Shown one piece after another: positions 15,799 to 21,582 of a stretch of DNA of 27,640 nt. Position numbers and translations under genes: made by a program. Location: contig CAIQBF010000107.1 of the NCBI GenBank assembly GCA_903869975.1, forward strand, positions 1 through 27,640, given 5' to 3'. This DNA is from an uncultured bacterium (GTDB lineage Bacteria; Patescibacteriota; Minisyncoccia; Phycocordibacterales; UBA9973). The notes beneath the pieces are model-generated. The model saw nothing but the letters and a program-made list of their open reading frames with translations. It was not told where the DNA came from and made no database searches. Within the stretch, counting starts at the first letter, position 1, and every line of letters begins with the position of its first letter.

Positions 15799-16389
15799 AT
15801 GCTTATCCCAACAGTCATTGAAAAGTCACAGTTCGGCGAGCGTGCATACGACATCTACTCTCGCCTCTTGCGCGAACGCATTATCTTCCTCGGAGGTCCG
15901 ATCGATGATTACATGGCAAACATTGTCATCGCACAGCTTCTCTTCCTTGAAAACGAAGATCCAAAAAAGGAAATCAAGCTCTACATCAATAGCCCAGGCG
16001 GATCGGTTACGGCAGCAATGGCCATCTACGATACGATGAACCATATCAAGCCTGACGTTGCGACAGTGTGTGTCGGTATCGCAGCGAGCGCTGCAGCCGT
16101 CCTGCTCTCAAGCGGAACAAAAGGCAAGCGTTACTGTCTCCCGAATTCTGAAGTCATGATCCACCAGGTCATGGGCGGCGCAGAAGGCCAAGCTTCAGAC
16201 ATCGCAATCACCGCAAAGCACATCCTCCGCACAAAGGAGAACCTCAACAAGATTCTCTCGAAAAACACCGGAAAGCCGATCGCACAAGTAGAAAAAGATT
16301 CCGATCGCGACTACTACCTCTCGGCGGAAGAAGCCAAGAAGTATGGACTCGTGGACGAGATCATCATGAAGTCAAAAAGCATAAAATAA
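15799..16389 (+). CDS. clpP: ATP-dependent Clp protease proteolytic subunit ClpP
   Basis: This 196-residue serine peptidase forms the double heptameric chamber that degrades proteins fed by a Clp ATPase. The catalytic triad is at canonical positions: S97 (GIAASAAA), H122 (VMIHQ) and D171 (KDSDRD). The INSPGGSV oxyanion strand is present (63-70). The segment after the active serine is AAAVLLSSG rather than the common MGAFLLAAG. No clpX or clpC lies in the window. It follows tig by 24 nt, an order (tig-clpP) widespread in bacteria, and ends at a terminator. Confidence 0.96.
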   Translation: MLIPTVIEKSQFGERAYDIYSRLLRERIIFLGGPIDDYMANIVIAQLLFLENEDPKKEIKLYINSPGGSVTAAMAIYDTMNHIKPDVATVCVGIAASAAAVLLSSGTKGKRYCLPNSEVMIHQVMGGAEGQASDIAITAKHILRTKENLNKILSKNTGKPIAQVEKDSDRDYYLSAEEAKKYGLVDEIIMKSKSIK

Positions 16390-16405
16390 CACCACTCGAC
16401 GCAGG

Positions 16406-16440
16406 AAAACACGGCCGGAGAAATCCCCCGTGTTTTTTTG
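16406..16440 (+). terminator. Intrinsic terminator after clpP
   Basis: A 9-bp stem AAAACACGG/CCGTGTTTT (16406-16414 with 16428-16436) followed by a run of T. It closes the nusA-ppa-tig-clpP transcript 17 nt after the clpP stop. Confidence 0.85.
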
Positions 16441-16448
16441 CGCCTTTC

Positions 16449-16477
16449 TCGACAATCTTCCAAACCTCTGGTATTCT
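16449..16477 (+). promoter_or_regulatory. Promoter of rny with long leader
   Basis: TCGACA (16449-16454), 17 bp, then an extended -10 TG-G-TATTCT (16469-16477). Transcription would start near 16484, leaving a leader of about 160 nt before the rny ATG, unlike the near-leaderless genes elsewhere here. The leader holds a short hairpin (CGGT-CCA-ACCG, about 16605-16615) and a 25-codon open frame starting ATGAAATTC at about 16550 and ending just upstream of rny. Confidence 0.62.
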
Positions 16478-16646
16478 GTGATTATCGAACTTTAGTATAT
16501 TAGTTTGCTAGTTCGCCCGGAAATCGCTTCGTTTGCCTCTCAAACCATTATGAAATTCAGAACTTCCCGCTGTGCGTACCCCCCACTATCTGTCATTTTG
16601 ATTCGGTCCAACCGAGGTATTTTCTAGACGGCTAGCTAGGTCGTTT

Positions 16647-18173
16647 ATGAGTTTAATCGCAGTATTGTTGATCGCAGTCGCCCTCGGAGGAGGCGTGGCT
16701 TTCGGCTACTACCTCCGCAAGATCACGGCGCTCGCAACGCGTCGTTCGATCGAGCTCGACATCAAGCAAATGATGGTCGGAGCGAAGGAAGAAGCCCAGC
16801 ACATCACCGAGGAAGCAAAGAATAAGGCAGAGGAGCTTGAACGAGAGGCTCGTGCAACCGTTCGCCAGAAGACGGAGGATTTTAAGAAGACGGAAGATCG
16901 CCTCATTAAAAAGGAGTCCCTGCTCGATACCCGCCAAACCGAGCTCGACAAGGAAACAGAGATCCAGAAGGGTAAAATCGAAGAAATTAAGAAGATCAAG
17001 GAACGCGCAGATACCCTGCTCGCCGACCGAGTCAGCACGCTTGAAAAGATCGCCGGACTCTCCCGCGAGGACGCAAAAGGAGAGCTCGTACGTGAAATTG
17101 AGCGTGAAAATGAAGAGGACTTCATGATCCGCATGCAAAAGCTCGAGCAGAACGCCGAGGAACGCCTTGGACGCCGCGCCCGCGAAATCCTTGCGACGAG
17201 CATCCAGCGCCTCGCATCATCGACCGCATCTGAAATCATGACAACGAATGTCGCCATCCCGAACGACGAGATCAAAGGCAAAATCATTGGAAAAGAAGGC
17301 CGCAATATCCGCGCCTTCGAACGGGCAGCTGGTGTTGAGCTCATCGTGGATGAAACCCCGGGAGCTATCATCATCTCAGCGTTTGACCCTGTTCGCCGCC
17401 AGATCGCTCGTGTAGCGCTCGAAAACCTCATTCTTGACGGCCGTATCCAGCCAGCCAAGATCGAGGAAATGGTTGAAAAAGCAAAAGACGATATCAATAA
17501 AATCATCAAGGAAAAGGGTGAGCAGGCCGTGTACGAGTGTGGGATCTTCAATTTTGATCCGCGCATCATCGCTATTCTCGGACGTCTCTACTTCCGCACA
17601 AGCTACGGACAGAACGTGCTCCAGCATTCAATCGAAATGACGCACATCGCCGGCATGATCGCGGAAGAACTCGGTGCCGATGTCGCTATTGCGAAGCAAG
17701 GCGCACTCGTACACGACATTGGAAAGGCGCTCGATCATGAGGTTCAGGGCACGCATATCGAAATCGGTATGCGCATCCTTCAGAAGTTTGGAGCTGATCC
17801 TCGCGTCATCACAGCGATGAAAAGCCATCACGACGACTACCCGCACGAAACAATCGAAGCGGTTATCGTGCAGACTGCCGACAACATCTCCGGAGGACGT
17901 CCTGGTGCTCGCAGAGACAGCGTCGAGAACTACCTCAAGCGCCTCCAGGAACTCGAAGCGCTCGTAAACGCCTTCCCTGCTATCGAGAAATCATACGCGC
18001 TCTCCGCTGGTCGCGAAATCCGAATCTTTGTTACCCCTGAAAAAGTAACTGACGTTCAAGCAAAAGAAATGGCTCGCGATATCGCGAAAAAGATCGAAGC
18101 TGAGCTTAAGTATCCAGGAGAGATCAAGGTTACTATGATTCGAGAGACACGCATTACAGAGTACGCACGGTAA
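16647..18173 (+). CDS. rny: Ribonuclease Y
   Basis: This 508-residue membrane-anchored endoribonuclease initiates mRNA decay. One N-terminal membrane helix (3-22) is followed by a long coiled coil (about 40-180, E/K-rich), a KH RNA-binding domain (about 205-265, with GKIIGKEGRNIRAFE) and an HD phosphodiesterase domain with H327 (LQHSIE) and H356-D357 (LVHDIGK). The C-terminal VKVTMIRETR-type end matches the family. Length is normal (about 510-520). With PNPase at the right end of the window, it supplies part of an RNase Y-type decay pathway. It has its own promoter, a long leader and a very stable terminator. Confidence 0.96.
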   Translation: MSLIAVLLIAVALGGGVAFGYYLRKITALATRRSIELDIKQMMVGAKEEAQHITEEAKNKAEELEREARATVRQKTEDFKKTEDRLIKKESLLDTRQTELDKETEIQKGKIEEIKKIKERADTLLADRVSTLEKIAGLSREDAKGELVREIERENEEDFMIRMQKLEQNAEERLGRRAREILATSIQRLASSTASEIMTTNVAIPNDEIKGKIIGKEGRNIRAFERAAGVELIVDETPGAIIISAFDPVRRQIARVALENLILDGRIQPAKIEEMVEKAKDDINKIIKEKGEQAVYECGIFNFDPRIIAILGRLYFRTSYGQNVLQHSIEMTHIAGMIAEELGADVAIAKQGALVHDIGKALDHEVQGTHIEIGMRILQKFGADPRVITAMKSHHDDYPHETIEAVIVQTADNISGGRPGARRDSVENYLKRLQELEALVNAFPAIEKSYALSAGREIRIFVTPEKVTDVQAKEMARDIAKKIEAELKYPGEIKVTMIRETRITEYAR

Positions 18174-18182
18174 AAGCAAAAT

Positions 18183-18246
18183 AAAAAGGCGGATCAAAAT
18201 TTTCTACGCAGTCTTCGCTGCCTTGAAAATTTTGATCCGCCTTTTT
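18183..18246. terminator. Long-stem intrinsic terminator after rny
   Basis: A perfect 22-bp stem (18183-18204 with 18225-18246), starting AAAAAGGC and ending GCCTTTTT, with a 20-nt loop that itself contains a 4-bp GCAG/CTGC hairpin. It works on both strands and stops rny transcription. Its AAAAAGGC/GCCTTTTT rim is shared with hairpin elements A and B, but the long insert is missing. Confidence 0.9.
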
Positions 18247-18287
18247 GTTTTGCCTTATAAGAAAGGCTAAAATCGTATTTTAGGCAC

Positions 18288-18360
18288 AAAAAAATACCCC
18301 CACAGGGCATCCGTTACGGCACCACCTAATTCACCCCACGAGCTTGCGCTCACGAATTAA
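18288..18360 (-). ncRNA. Structured minus-strand region, possible small RNA or tandem terminator
   Basis: Read on the minus strand, this stretch holds a hairpin closed by AATTC/GAATT (18358-18354 with 18332-18328) with an inner GAGC-GCAA-GCTC stem-tetraloop, then a second stem ATGCCC/GGGTAT (18310-18305 with 18299-18294) followed by seven U. It lies downstream of the terminator of the 245-residue gene. It could be a second, back-up terminator or the end of a read-through RNA. No promoter of its own was identified and no known RNA family was recognised. Confidence 0.35.
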
Positions 18361-18363
18361 AAA

Positions 18364-18392
18364 GATGGCGAGTGATCTACTCATTCGCCATT
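18364..18392 (-). terminator. Intrinsic terminator of the 245-residue secreted protein gene
   Basis: An 11-bp stem (18365-18375 with 18381-18391, one G-U pair) around a short loop. On the minus strand it is followed by CTTTTTAATT. It lies about 32 nt after the stop codon at 18424. Confidence 0.75.
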
Positions 18393-18423
18393 TGATAAGG
18401 GAATAGAGTCCACCGCCGTTGTT

Positions 18424-19161
18424 TTATTCTTCCAAAGAACATTTTTTACAGTCTTTTTTTGGATATGAAATATCCCATCCTACTTCAACAAGAGCTGTTA
18501 CTGACGCAAAAGGTTTTCGTGGATGTCCAGAATGAATATTCGGTTCAACCTCTTTTTCTTGGTACAAGGTTGTACCAACACCGACAAAAGCGTACATGTT
18601 AATCTTAGGAAAAGAAATACGCTCAGTAAAATAAAAATCATTCACGACATTCGTAATACCGATTTGATTTTCACATTTCCTGTTACTGATGAAATCGAGG
18701 CATCTCCAAGCCTCAATGAAATATCCATGGTTAGGGGCAACAACTGCCCAGAGTGACCACTGATAATCATTCGACTGAAGGTGTGTCCAGAACGAATATG
18801 CACGTTCTGTCTTCTGAATCTTAAAGGAGTGGTTAACCCCTCCGAAACTTGCCCCTGCGGCAAGCGTCGCTTTCTTGTTGCAAAAACCGCCTCCCAGGTA
18901 AACCTGAGTGATACTGCCTTCATCTGAGAATTTCTCCCAAATGCCGACGGATTGAACCACGTAATAAATGCCGTTTATTGGTGTTTCTCCGCCTTTTATA
19001 GCGAGCCACCCAATACCTCCCGTCATAAGACCACCCTTAGGGTTAGTACCCTTTTGGTAGACCGACGAATTCAACGCCAAAGTAAATTTGGACATTTGAG
19101 CTGCTACTCTTTTAGTAGCTAGGCAGCAAAGTACTGCGAAAAAACATACAATTTTCTTCAT
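18424..19161 (-). CDS. Secreted protein of unknown function, possibly transferred from Bacteroidota
   Basis: This 245-residue protein has a clear signal peptide (MKKIVCFFAVLCCLATKRVAAQ, cleavage about residue 22). The mature part is rich in aromatic and Gly residues with alternating beta-strand patterns (for example IGWLAIKGG, YAFVGVGTTLYQ, ASVTALVEVGWDISY) and ends with a charged CKKCSLEE tail. The style resembles exported beta-barrel-like proteins of Bacteroidota more than the neighbouring surface proteins. It is also AT-richer and stands alone with a consensus promoter, a 49-nt leader and its own terminator. I cannot name a family. Horizontal acquisition is an inference from style and composition. 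Confidence 0.7.
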   Translation of the reverse strand: MKKIVCFFAVLCCLATKRVAAQMSKFTLALNSSVYQKGTNPKGGLMTGGIGWLAIKGGETPINGIYYVVQSVGIWEKFSDEGSITQVYLGGGFCNKKATLAAGASFGGVNHSFKIQKTERAYSFWTHLQSNDYQWSLWAVVAPNHGYFIEAWRCLDFISNRKCENQIGITNVVNDFYFTERISFPKINMYAFVGVGTTLYQEKEVEPNIHSGHPRKPFASVTALVEVGWDISYPKKDCKKCSLEE

Positions 19162-19216
19162 GTCGTATTAATTTGTGAAGTTTGAAAATATTGTTTGAAA
19201 TATTTTATTTGTTTAT

Positions 19217-19244
19217 ATTATAGCATAGACATTGTATCTTGCAA
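19217..19244 (-). promoter_or_regulatory. Promoter of the 245-residue secreted protein gene
   Basis: On the minus strand: TTGCAA (19244-19239), 16 bp, then extended -10 TG-C-TATAAT (19225-19217). Transcription should start near 19210, 49 nt before the ATG. It is divergent from the HU promoter, with a pair of 19-bp direct repeats between them. Confidence 0.72.
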
Positions 19245-19247
19245 TAA

Positions 19248-19306
19248 TGAAAAAACCCTTATAAATAAGGGTTCTACAGGATCACCTTGAAAAAACCCTT
19301 ATAAAT
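19248..19306. repeat. Two 19-bp direct repeats between divergent promoters
   Basis: TGAAAAAACCCTTATAAAT occurs at 19248-19266 and again, identically, at 19288-19306, 40 bp start to start (about four helical turns). The first copy is extended into a hairpin (AACCCTTA/TAAGGGTT) that on the minus strand ends in a U run and could be a terminator. The pair fills the space between the -35 boxes of the secreted-protein gene and HU, as an operator would. Confidence 0.7.
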
Positions 19307-19307
19307 G

Positions 19308-19335
19308 TTGCATTATTCCCCGCGACCCCTATAAT
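19308..19335 (+). promoter_or_regulatory. Promoter of the HU gene, with a ~117-nt leader
   Basis: TTGCAT (19308-19313), 16 bp and a perfect TATAAT (19330-19335). The leader from about 19342 to 19458 is long for this genome and contains an AAAGGAG that is not followed by a start codon, plus a hairpin (CGCA-TTC-TGCG inside TCGCC/GGCGA, about 19418-19446) just before the coding region. Confidence 0.72.
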
Positions 19336-19458
19336 TACCATAGTTTTAAGCAAAGGAGTCAAATCCGGCCTTAAAGCTCTAGAGCATTATAAGCACAGGT
19401 CGACTTAGCTTGCCCTCGCCCGGACGCATTCTGCGAACTGGCGAAGGCGTCAATCAAT

Positions 19459-19731
19459 ATGAATAAAGCAGCACTTGTTGACTGGGTTCATCAGAAGATT
19501 GGCGGCACGAAAGTACAGGCTGAGGAGGTCGTAGACGGCATGATGGAAGCCATCGTCAATACCCTCAAGAAGGGTGGCGAAGTTTCTATCGCAGGTCTCG
19601 GCATCTTCAGTGTAAAACAGCGCGCAGCACGTATGGCACGCAATCCTAAAACAGGAGAGCAGGTCAAGGTTGCAGCGATGAAAGTACCTAAGTTCCGCGC
19701 AGCGAAGGCCCTCAAGGACGCAGTGAAGTAA
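19459..19731 (+). CDS. hup: HU family DNA-binding protein
   Basis: This 90-residue protein is a histone-like nucleoid protein that bends DNA as a dimer. It shows the HU pattern: N-terminal helices (MNKAALVDWVHQK, then a helix to about 39), the beta core GGEVSIAGLGIFSVKQRAAR (39-58), the minor-groove arm ARNPKTGEQVKVAAMKVPKFRA (60-81, with the intercalating Pro region RNP) and the last helix (AKALKDAVK). Length is exactly typical. It is monocistronic, with its own promoter and terminator. HU also assists replication initiation, relevant because a candidate origin lies 1.5 kb away. Confidence 0.95.
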   Translation: MNKAALVDWVHQKIGGTKVQAEEVVDGMMEAIVNTLKKGGEVSIAGLGIFSVKQRAARMARNPKTGEQVKVAAMKVPKFRAAKALKDAVK

Positions 19732-19762
19732 TTCACTCTCCTCCTAGAGACCTCTTTACAGA

Positions 19763-19794
19763 AAAGTCCGGTTGCCTATCAGCCGGGCTTTTTT
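19763..19794 (+). terminator. Intrinsic terminator after HU
   Basis: An 8-bp stem AAGTCCGG/CCGGGCTT (19764-19771 with 19783-19790, one G-U pair) followed by a T run, 32 nt after the HU stop. Confidence 0.85.
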
Positions 19795-19851
19795 GCTGCC
19801 AAAAACAGCAAATCATAGCGATTTCACTGAATATCTCCTCCCCAAATACTA

Positions 19852-19880
19852 TTGACAATATATTCTATATGGCGTACAAT
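19852..19880 (+). promoter_or_regulatory. Consensus promoter of the 116-residue gene
   Basis: TTGACA (19852-19857), exactly 17 bp, then TACAAT (19875-19880): the best sigma-70 promoter in the window. The start would be near 19887, so the leader is about 11 nt. Confidence 0.8.
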
Positions 19881-19897
19881 AAGTAAAATTATTAAAA

Positions 19898-20248
19898 ATG
19901 AAGACATTAAACAAAGAGAACGCCCCTACTGTTGAGGCGTTACTAGAAATCTTGGCATCTGAAGGATGCCTCATATTTAAACAACAACTGCCCGAAGTAG
20001 CATACGCTTCAGGTCAATCAGCTGAGGAGCTGAGTATAACCAAGTTACCCCGAGCGACACGTACCCAAATGTGGTACGAAGTAAGCCTCTCGAGAATTAT
20101 AATGCTCGAGGACGGTGAAAAACAGTACGACTCCAGCCGGGGGTCGATAAACCACCTAAGCAATAAAGAGGAGGTTAAAGACCTCTTAAAGAGCGAGGGA
20201 CTCATTTTAGTAGGTCAAGATGGACCTGTCTTTGAATACATTAAGTAA
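19898..20248 (+). CDS. Hypothetical protein, 116 residues
   Basis: A soluble protein beginning MKTLNKENAPTVEALLEIL, with a predicted helical N-terminal half, a middle segment LPRATRTQMWYEVSLSRIIMLEDG and a C-terminal part with alternating helix and strand (EEVKDLLKSEGLILVGQDG). No signal peptide, membrane segment or catalytic motif is visible. It has a strong consensus promoter and a strong terminator and stands alone, so it is very likely expressed. I do not recognise the family. Composition is AT-richer than the housekeeping genes. Confidence 0.7.
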   Translation: MKTLNKENAPTVEALLEILASEGCLIFKQQLPEVAYASGQSAEELSITKLPRATRTQMWYEVSLSRIIMLEDGEKQYDSSRGSINHLSNKEEVKDLLKSEGLILVGQDGPVFEYIK

Positions 20249-20252
20249 CCGC

Positions 20253-20303
20253 AATTGCCCGAGATTAACAATAAAAATTGTTCATTCTCGGGCAATTTTT
20301 ATA
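20253..20303. terminator. Intrinsic terminator after the 116-residue gene
   Basis: A 12-bp stem AATTGCCCGAGA/TCTCGGGCAATT (20253-20264 with 20286-20297) with an inner AACAAT/ATTGTT stem and a following T run, 4 nt after the stop codon. Confidence 0.88.
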
Positions 20304-20327
20304 TGAAGATGAGACAAAAGTCTCGTA

Positions 20328-20401
20328 TGGTGCGGGATAGGAGAGTCGAACTCCTCACCACAGTTTGGAAAACTGTTGTTTTACCGATAAACTAATCCCG
20401 C
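20328..20401 (-). tRNA. tRNA-Gly (anticodon UCC), CCA encoded
   Basis: Read on the minus strand, the cloverleaf is complete: acceptor GCGGGAT/ATCCCGC, a D arm with GGTAAAAC, anticodon stem ACAGT/ACTGT with loop TTTCCAA (anticodon TCC), and T arm GGAGT-TCGACTC-TCC. The discriminator A at 20331 is followed by an encoded CCA (20330-20328). The three other tRNAs in the window lack it. Confidence 0.93.
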
Positions 20402-20457
20402 ATACTTCGGGCAAATGAGAATCAGAAACACTTCCCGATTCCCTGCCCGCGAAATAC

Positions 20458-20538
20458 CTAGCGATTACGAAGAGAAACCTGCTTCTTCGAGACTTTCTTC
20501 GCATGCTTCTTGATCGCAAGCTTTTTCTTTTTATTCAT
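20458..20538 (-). CDS. 26-residue highly basic protein, possibly ribosome-associated
   Basis: A short frame between two tRNA genes encodes MNKKKKLAIKKHAKKVSKKQ plus six more residues (VSLRNR), about half Lys/Arg. An extended -10 (TG-C-TAATCT, 20555-20547) ends 8 nt before the ATG, the same geometry as other genes here, which argues that it is real. Size and composition resemble very small ribosomal proteins (for example the bTHX or mS38/COX24-like types), but I cannot match it to one. It is transcribed in the same direction as the flanking tRNAs. Confidence 0.55.
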   Translation of the reverse strand: MNKKKKLAIKKHAKKVSKKQVSLRNR

Positions 20539-20580
20539 ACAAATAGAGATTAGCAAATAAGGCGAACTCGCACAAGATAG

Positions 20581-20651
20581 TCGGGGCGCCGAGAATCGAA
20601 CTCGGCCCTCATGTTCCCAAAACATGCATACTACCGATATACTACGCCCCG
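20581..20651 (-). tRNA. tRNA-Pro (anticodon UGG), no encoded CCA
   Basis: Minus-strand cloverleaf: acceptor CGGGGCG/CGCCCCG, D arm with TCGGTAGTAT, anticodon stem CATGT/ACATG with loop TTTGGGA (anticodon TGG), T arm CCGAG-TTCGATT-CTCGG. Discriminator A at 20581. The next three bases read CTA instead of CCA, so the tail must be added by the CCA enzyme encoded 0.9 kb away. Confidence 0.93.
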
Positions 20652-20667
20652 ATGTAAGGATACTACC

Positions 20668-21069
20668 TTAAATAATAATATTTTCCAAGTACTCGACCTG
20701 TGCACTACGCAAAACAGGATTAAGATGGACCACAATGAGGTCGAATTGCCAGTCCCGATCGACCCGCCGCTCAAGCAAATAGGTCGAGACGGTTCGCCGC
20801 AAACGCAGGAGTTTCTTTTGATGCATTTGCTCTTCTGGGCGATACCGGTCGAGTCTTTCACGGGAAACGCGTTCAGGAGACACTGTCTCGGCTTTTACTT
20901 CCACGAAGTGAACAATCGACCCTTTCTGGGCAACAATATCAATCTCGCCCCATTTCTTCGTGTAATTACGCTCAAGTATCGAGAAACCCTTACGCTGTAA
21001 GTAGAGGGAAGCAATCTGCTCCCCCTTCTCCCCCACCCTTTGTGTTTTTGAAGTAAAGACCTTGGGCAT
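20668..21069 (-). CDS. yraN: YraN/UPF0102 family endonuclease-like protein
   Basis: This 133-residue protein has the UPF0102 signature: GEKGEQIASLYLQRKGFSIL (13-32), RNYTKKWGEIDIVA (34-47) and VHFVEVKAE (53-61). Together the E-x-D-x(n)-E-V-K pattern is the restriction-endonuclease-like fold of this family; its role is uncharacterised but is thought to concern DNA or RNA processing. Length is normal (about 120). After EVK the usual 'R..FG.P' loop is replaced by ETVSPERVSRERLDRYRP. The VSRER codons (20868-20855) form GTTTCCCGTGAAAG, a 12/14 match to the ParB-binding core. A non-coding region with DnaA boxes lies upstream. Confidence 0.9.
   Translation of the reverse strand: MPKVFTSKTQRVGEKGEQIASLYLQRKGFSILERNYTKKWGEIDIVAQKGSIVHFVEVKAETVSPERVSRERLDRYRPEEQMHQKKLLRLRRTVSTYLLERRVDRDWQFDLIVVHLNPVLRSAQVEYLENIII
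20855..20868. promoter_or_regulatory. Degenerate parS-like site inside yraN
   Basis: CTTTCACGGGAAAC on the plus strand matches the ParB-binding core GTTTCACGTGAAAC at 12 of 14 positions. It is read as V-S-R-E-R in YraN, the same peptide phase as the perfect site in cca (V-S-R-E-T). It is the leftmost member of the cluster. Confidence 0.45.
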
Positions 21070-21091
21070 AGACCTGTGAGTTACTCACACG

Positions 21092-21105
21092 GTTTCACAT
21101 GAAAG
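21092..21105. promoter_or_regulatory. Degenerate parS-like site in the candidate origin
   Basis: GTTTCACATGAAAG matches GTTTCACGTGAAAC at 12 of 14 positions (centre G to A, last base C to G). It lies 2 bp after the palindrome at 21075-21089. Confidence 0.5.
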
Positions 21106-21170
21106 CTCGTCCTTAATAAACCCTTATTTATCAATGTTTTTTTCCATAAAGGACTTATGGAAGGTGTCCG

Positions 21171-21200
21171 TTATACACACATTGCACACCTTTATCCACA
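21171..21200 (+). promoter_or_regulatory. Pair of DnaA boxes
   Basis: TTATACACA (21171-21179) and TTATCCACA (21192-21200) both fit the DnaA-box consensus TTATNCACA. Their 21-bp spacing puts them on the same helical face. On the minus strand the first also contains a TATAAC -10-like hexamer. Confidence 0.6.
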
Positions 21201-21288
21201 GGTTGTCTATTTCGTTGTCGAGTTATCCTTTAGACGCTTCTCCCTTTCCTTTACGGTAATTCCGCCTTTGTCTGTATCGCTCGTTTTG

Positions 21289-21359
21289 TGCGGCCAAGGG
21301 TAATCGAAACCCTGTCTCATCCTTGGCAAGGACGTGTTCTACCACTAAACCATGGCCGC
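21289..21359 (-). tRNA. tRNA-Gly (anticodon GCC), no encoded CCA
   Basis: Minus-strand cloverleaf: acceptor GCGGCCA/TGGCCGC, D arm GTTTA-GTGGTAGAAC, anticodon stem CGTCC/GGATG with loop TTGCCAA (anticodon GCC), T arm GGGTT-TCGATTA-CCC. Discriminator A at 21289, followed by CAA rather than CCA. A promoter on the minus strand (TTGCAA, 17 bp, TAGAAT at 21380-21375) lies directly upstream. Confidence 0.93.
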
Positions 21360-21374
21360 AATTAGCACGGTGCA

Positions 21375-21403
21375 ATTCTACTCTTTTTTACTTTTTTTTG
21401 CAA
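21375..21403 (-). promoter_or_regulatory. Promoter of tRNA-Gly(GCC)
   Basis: On the minus strand, TTGCAA, a 17-bp A-rich spacer and TAGAAT (21380-21375). The start would fall about 10 nt before the tRNA 5' end. It is divergent from the tRNA-Arg promoter; the point where transcription direction changes is thus about 21.4 kb. Confidence 0.6.
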
Positions 21404-21434
21404 TCTCAAATACCAGCTTATCTATAATGGATAT

Positions 21435-21463
21435 TTGGTATATTGACGAATATGGACTATACT
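21435..21463 (+). promoter_or_regulatory. Promoter of tRNA-Arg and cca
   Basis: TTGGTA (21435-21440), 17 bp and TATACT (21458-21463). The start near 21470 would give a primary transcript with tRNA-Arg followed by cca. A TTGACG at 21443 is too close to the -10 to serve as its -35. Confidence 0.55.
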
Positions 21464-21488
21464 GGCACAGAATTACCAATTAATATCT

Positions 21489-21560
21489 GCACCCGTAGTG
21501 AAATGGATCTCACGACGGTCTTCGAAACCGTTATTCCAGGTTCGAATCCTGGCAGGTGCA
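21489..21560 (+). tRNA. tRNA-Arg (anticodon UCG), no encoded CCA
   Basis: Cloverleaf: acceptor GCACCCG/CAGGTGC (with one C-A mismatch at the sixth pair), D arm GTGAAATGGATCTCAC, anticodon stem ACGGT/ACCGT with loop CTTCGAA (anticodon TCG), a 4-nt variable loop and T arm CCAGG-TTCGAAT-CCTGG. Discriminator A at 21560, followed by CAC rather than CCA. cca starts 15 nt later, probably on the same transcript. Confidence 0.92.
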
Positions 21561-21568
21561 CACTAAAC

Positions 21569-21582
21569 GTTTCTTATGAAAC
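21569..21582. promoter_or_regulatory. parS-like site over the cca start codon
   Basis: GTTTCTTATGAAAC has the GTTTC/GAAAC arms of the ParB core (11 of 14 matches) and contains the cca ATG (21576). A protein bound here would sit on the translation start and just after the tRNA-Arg gene. Confidence 0.4.

Larger units (their letters stand above)
21070..21288. other. Non-coding candidate replication-origin region
   Basis: This 219-bp stretch has no gene. It holds, left to right: a palindrome TGTGAG-TTA-CTCACA (21075-21089); a degenerate parS, GTTTCACATGAAAG (21092-21105); an AT-rich tract (about 21112-21145); a perfect 8-bp inverted repeat TTCCATAA-5 nt-TTATGGAA (21142-21162); and DnaA boxes TTATACACA (21171-21179) and TTATCCACA (21192-21200), 21 bp apart, in the same orientation. 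The combination of DnaA boxes, AT-rich DNA and nearby ParB sites is what an origin looks like. dnaA is not in the window, so this remains a prediction. Confidence 0.5.

Noticed and set aside
16709..17569. 286-codon open frame antisense to rny
   Set aside because: A codon-bias shadow of rny: Ser/Arg-rich translation, no motif, no promoter geometry.
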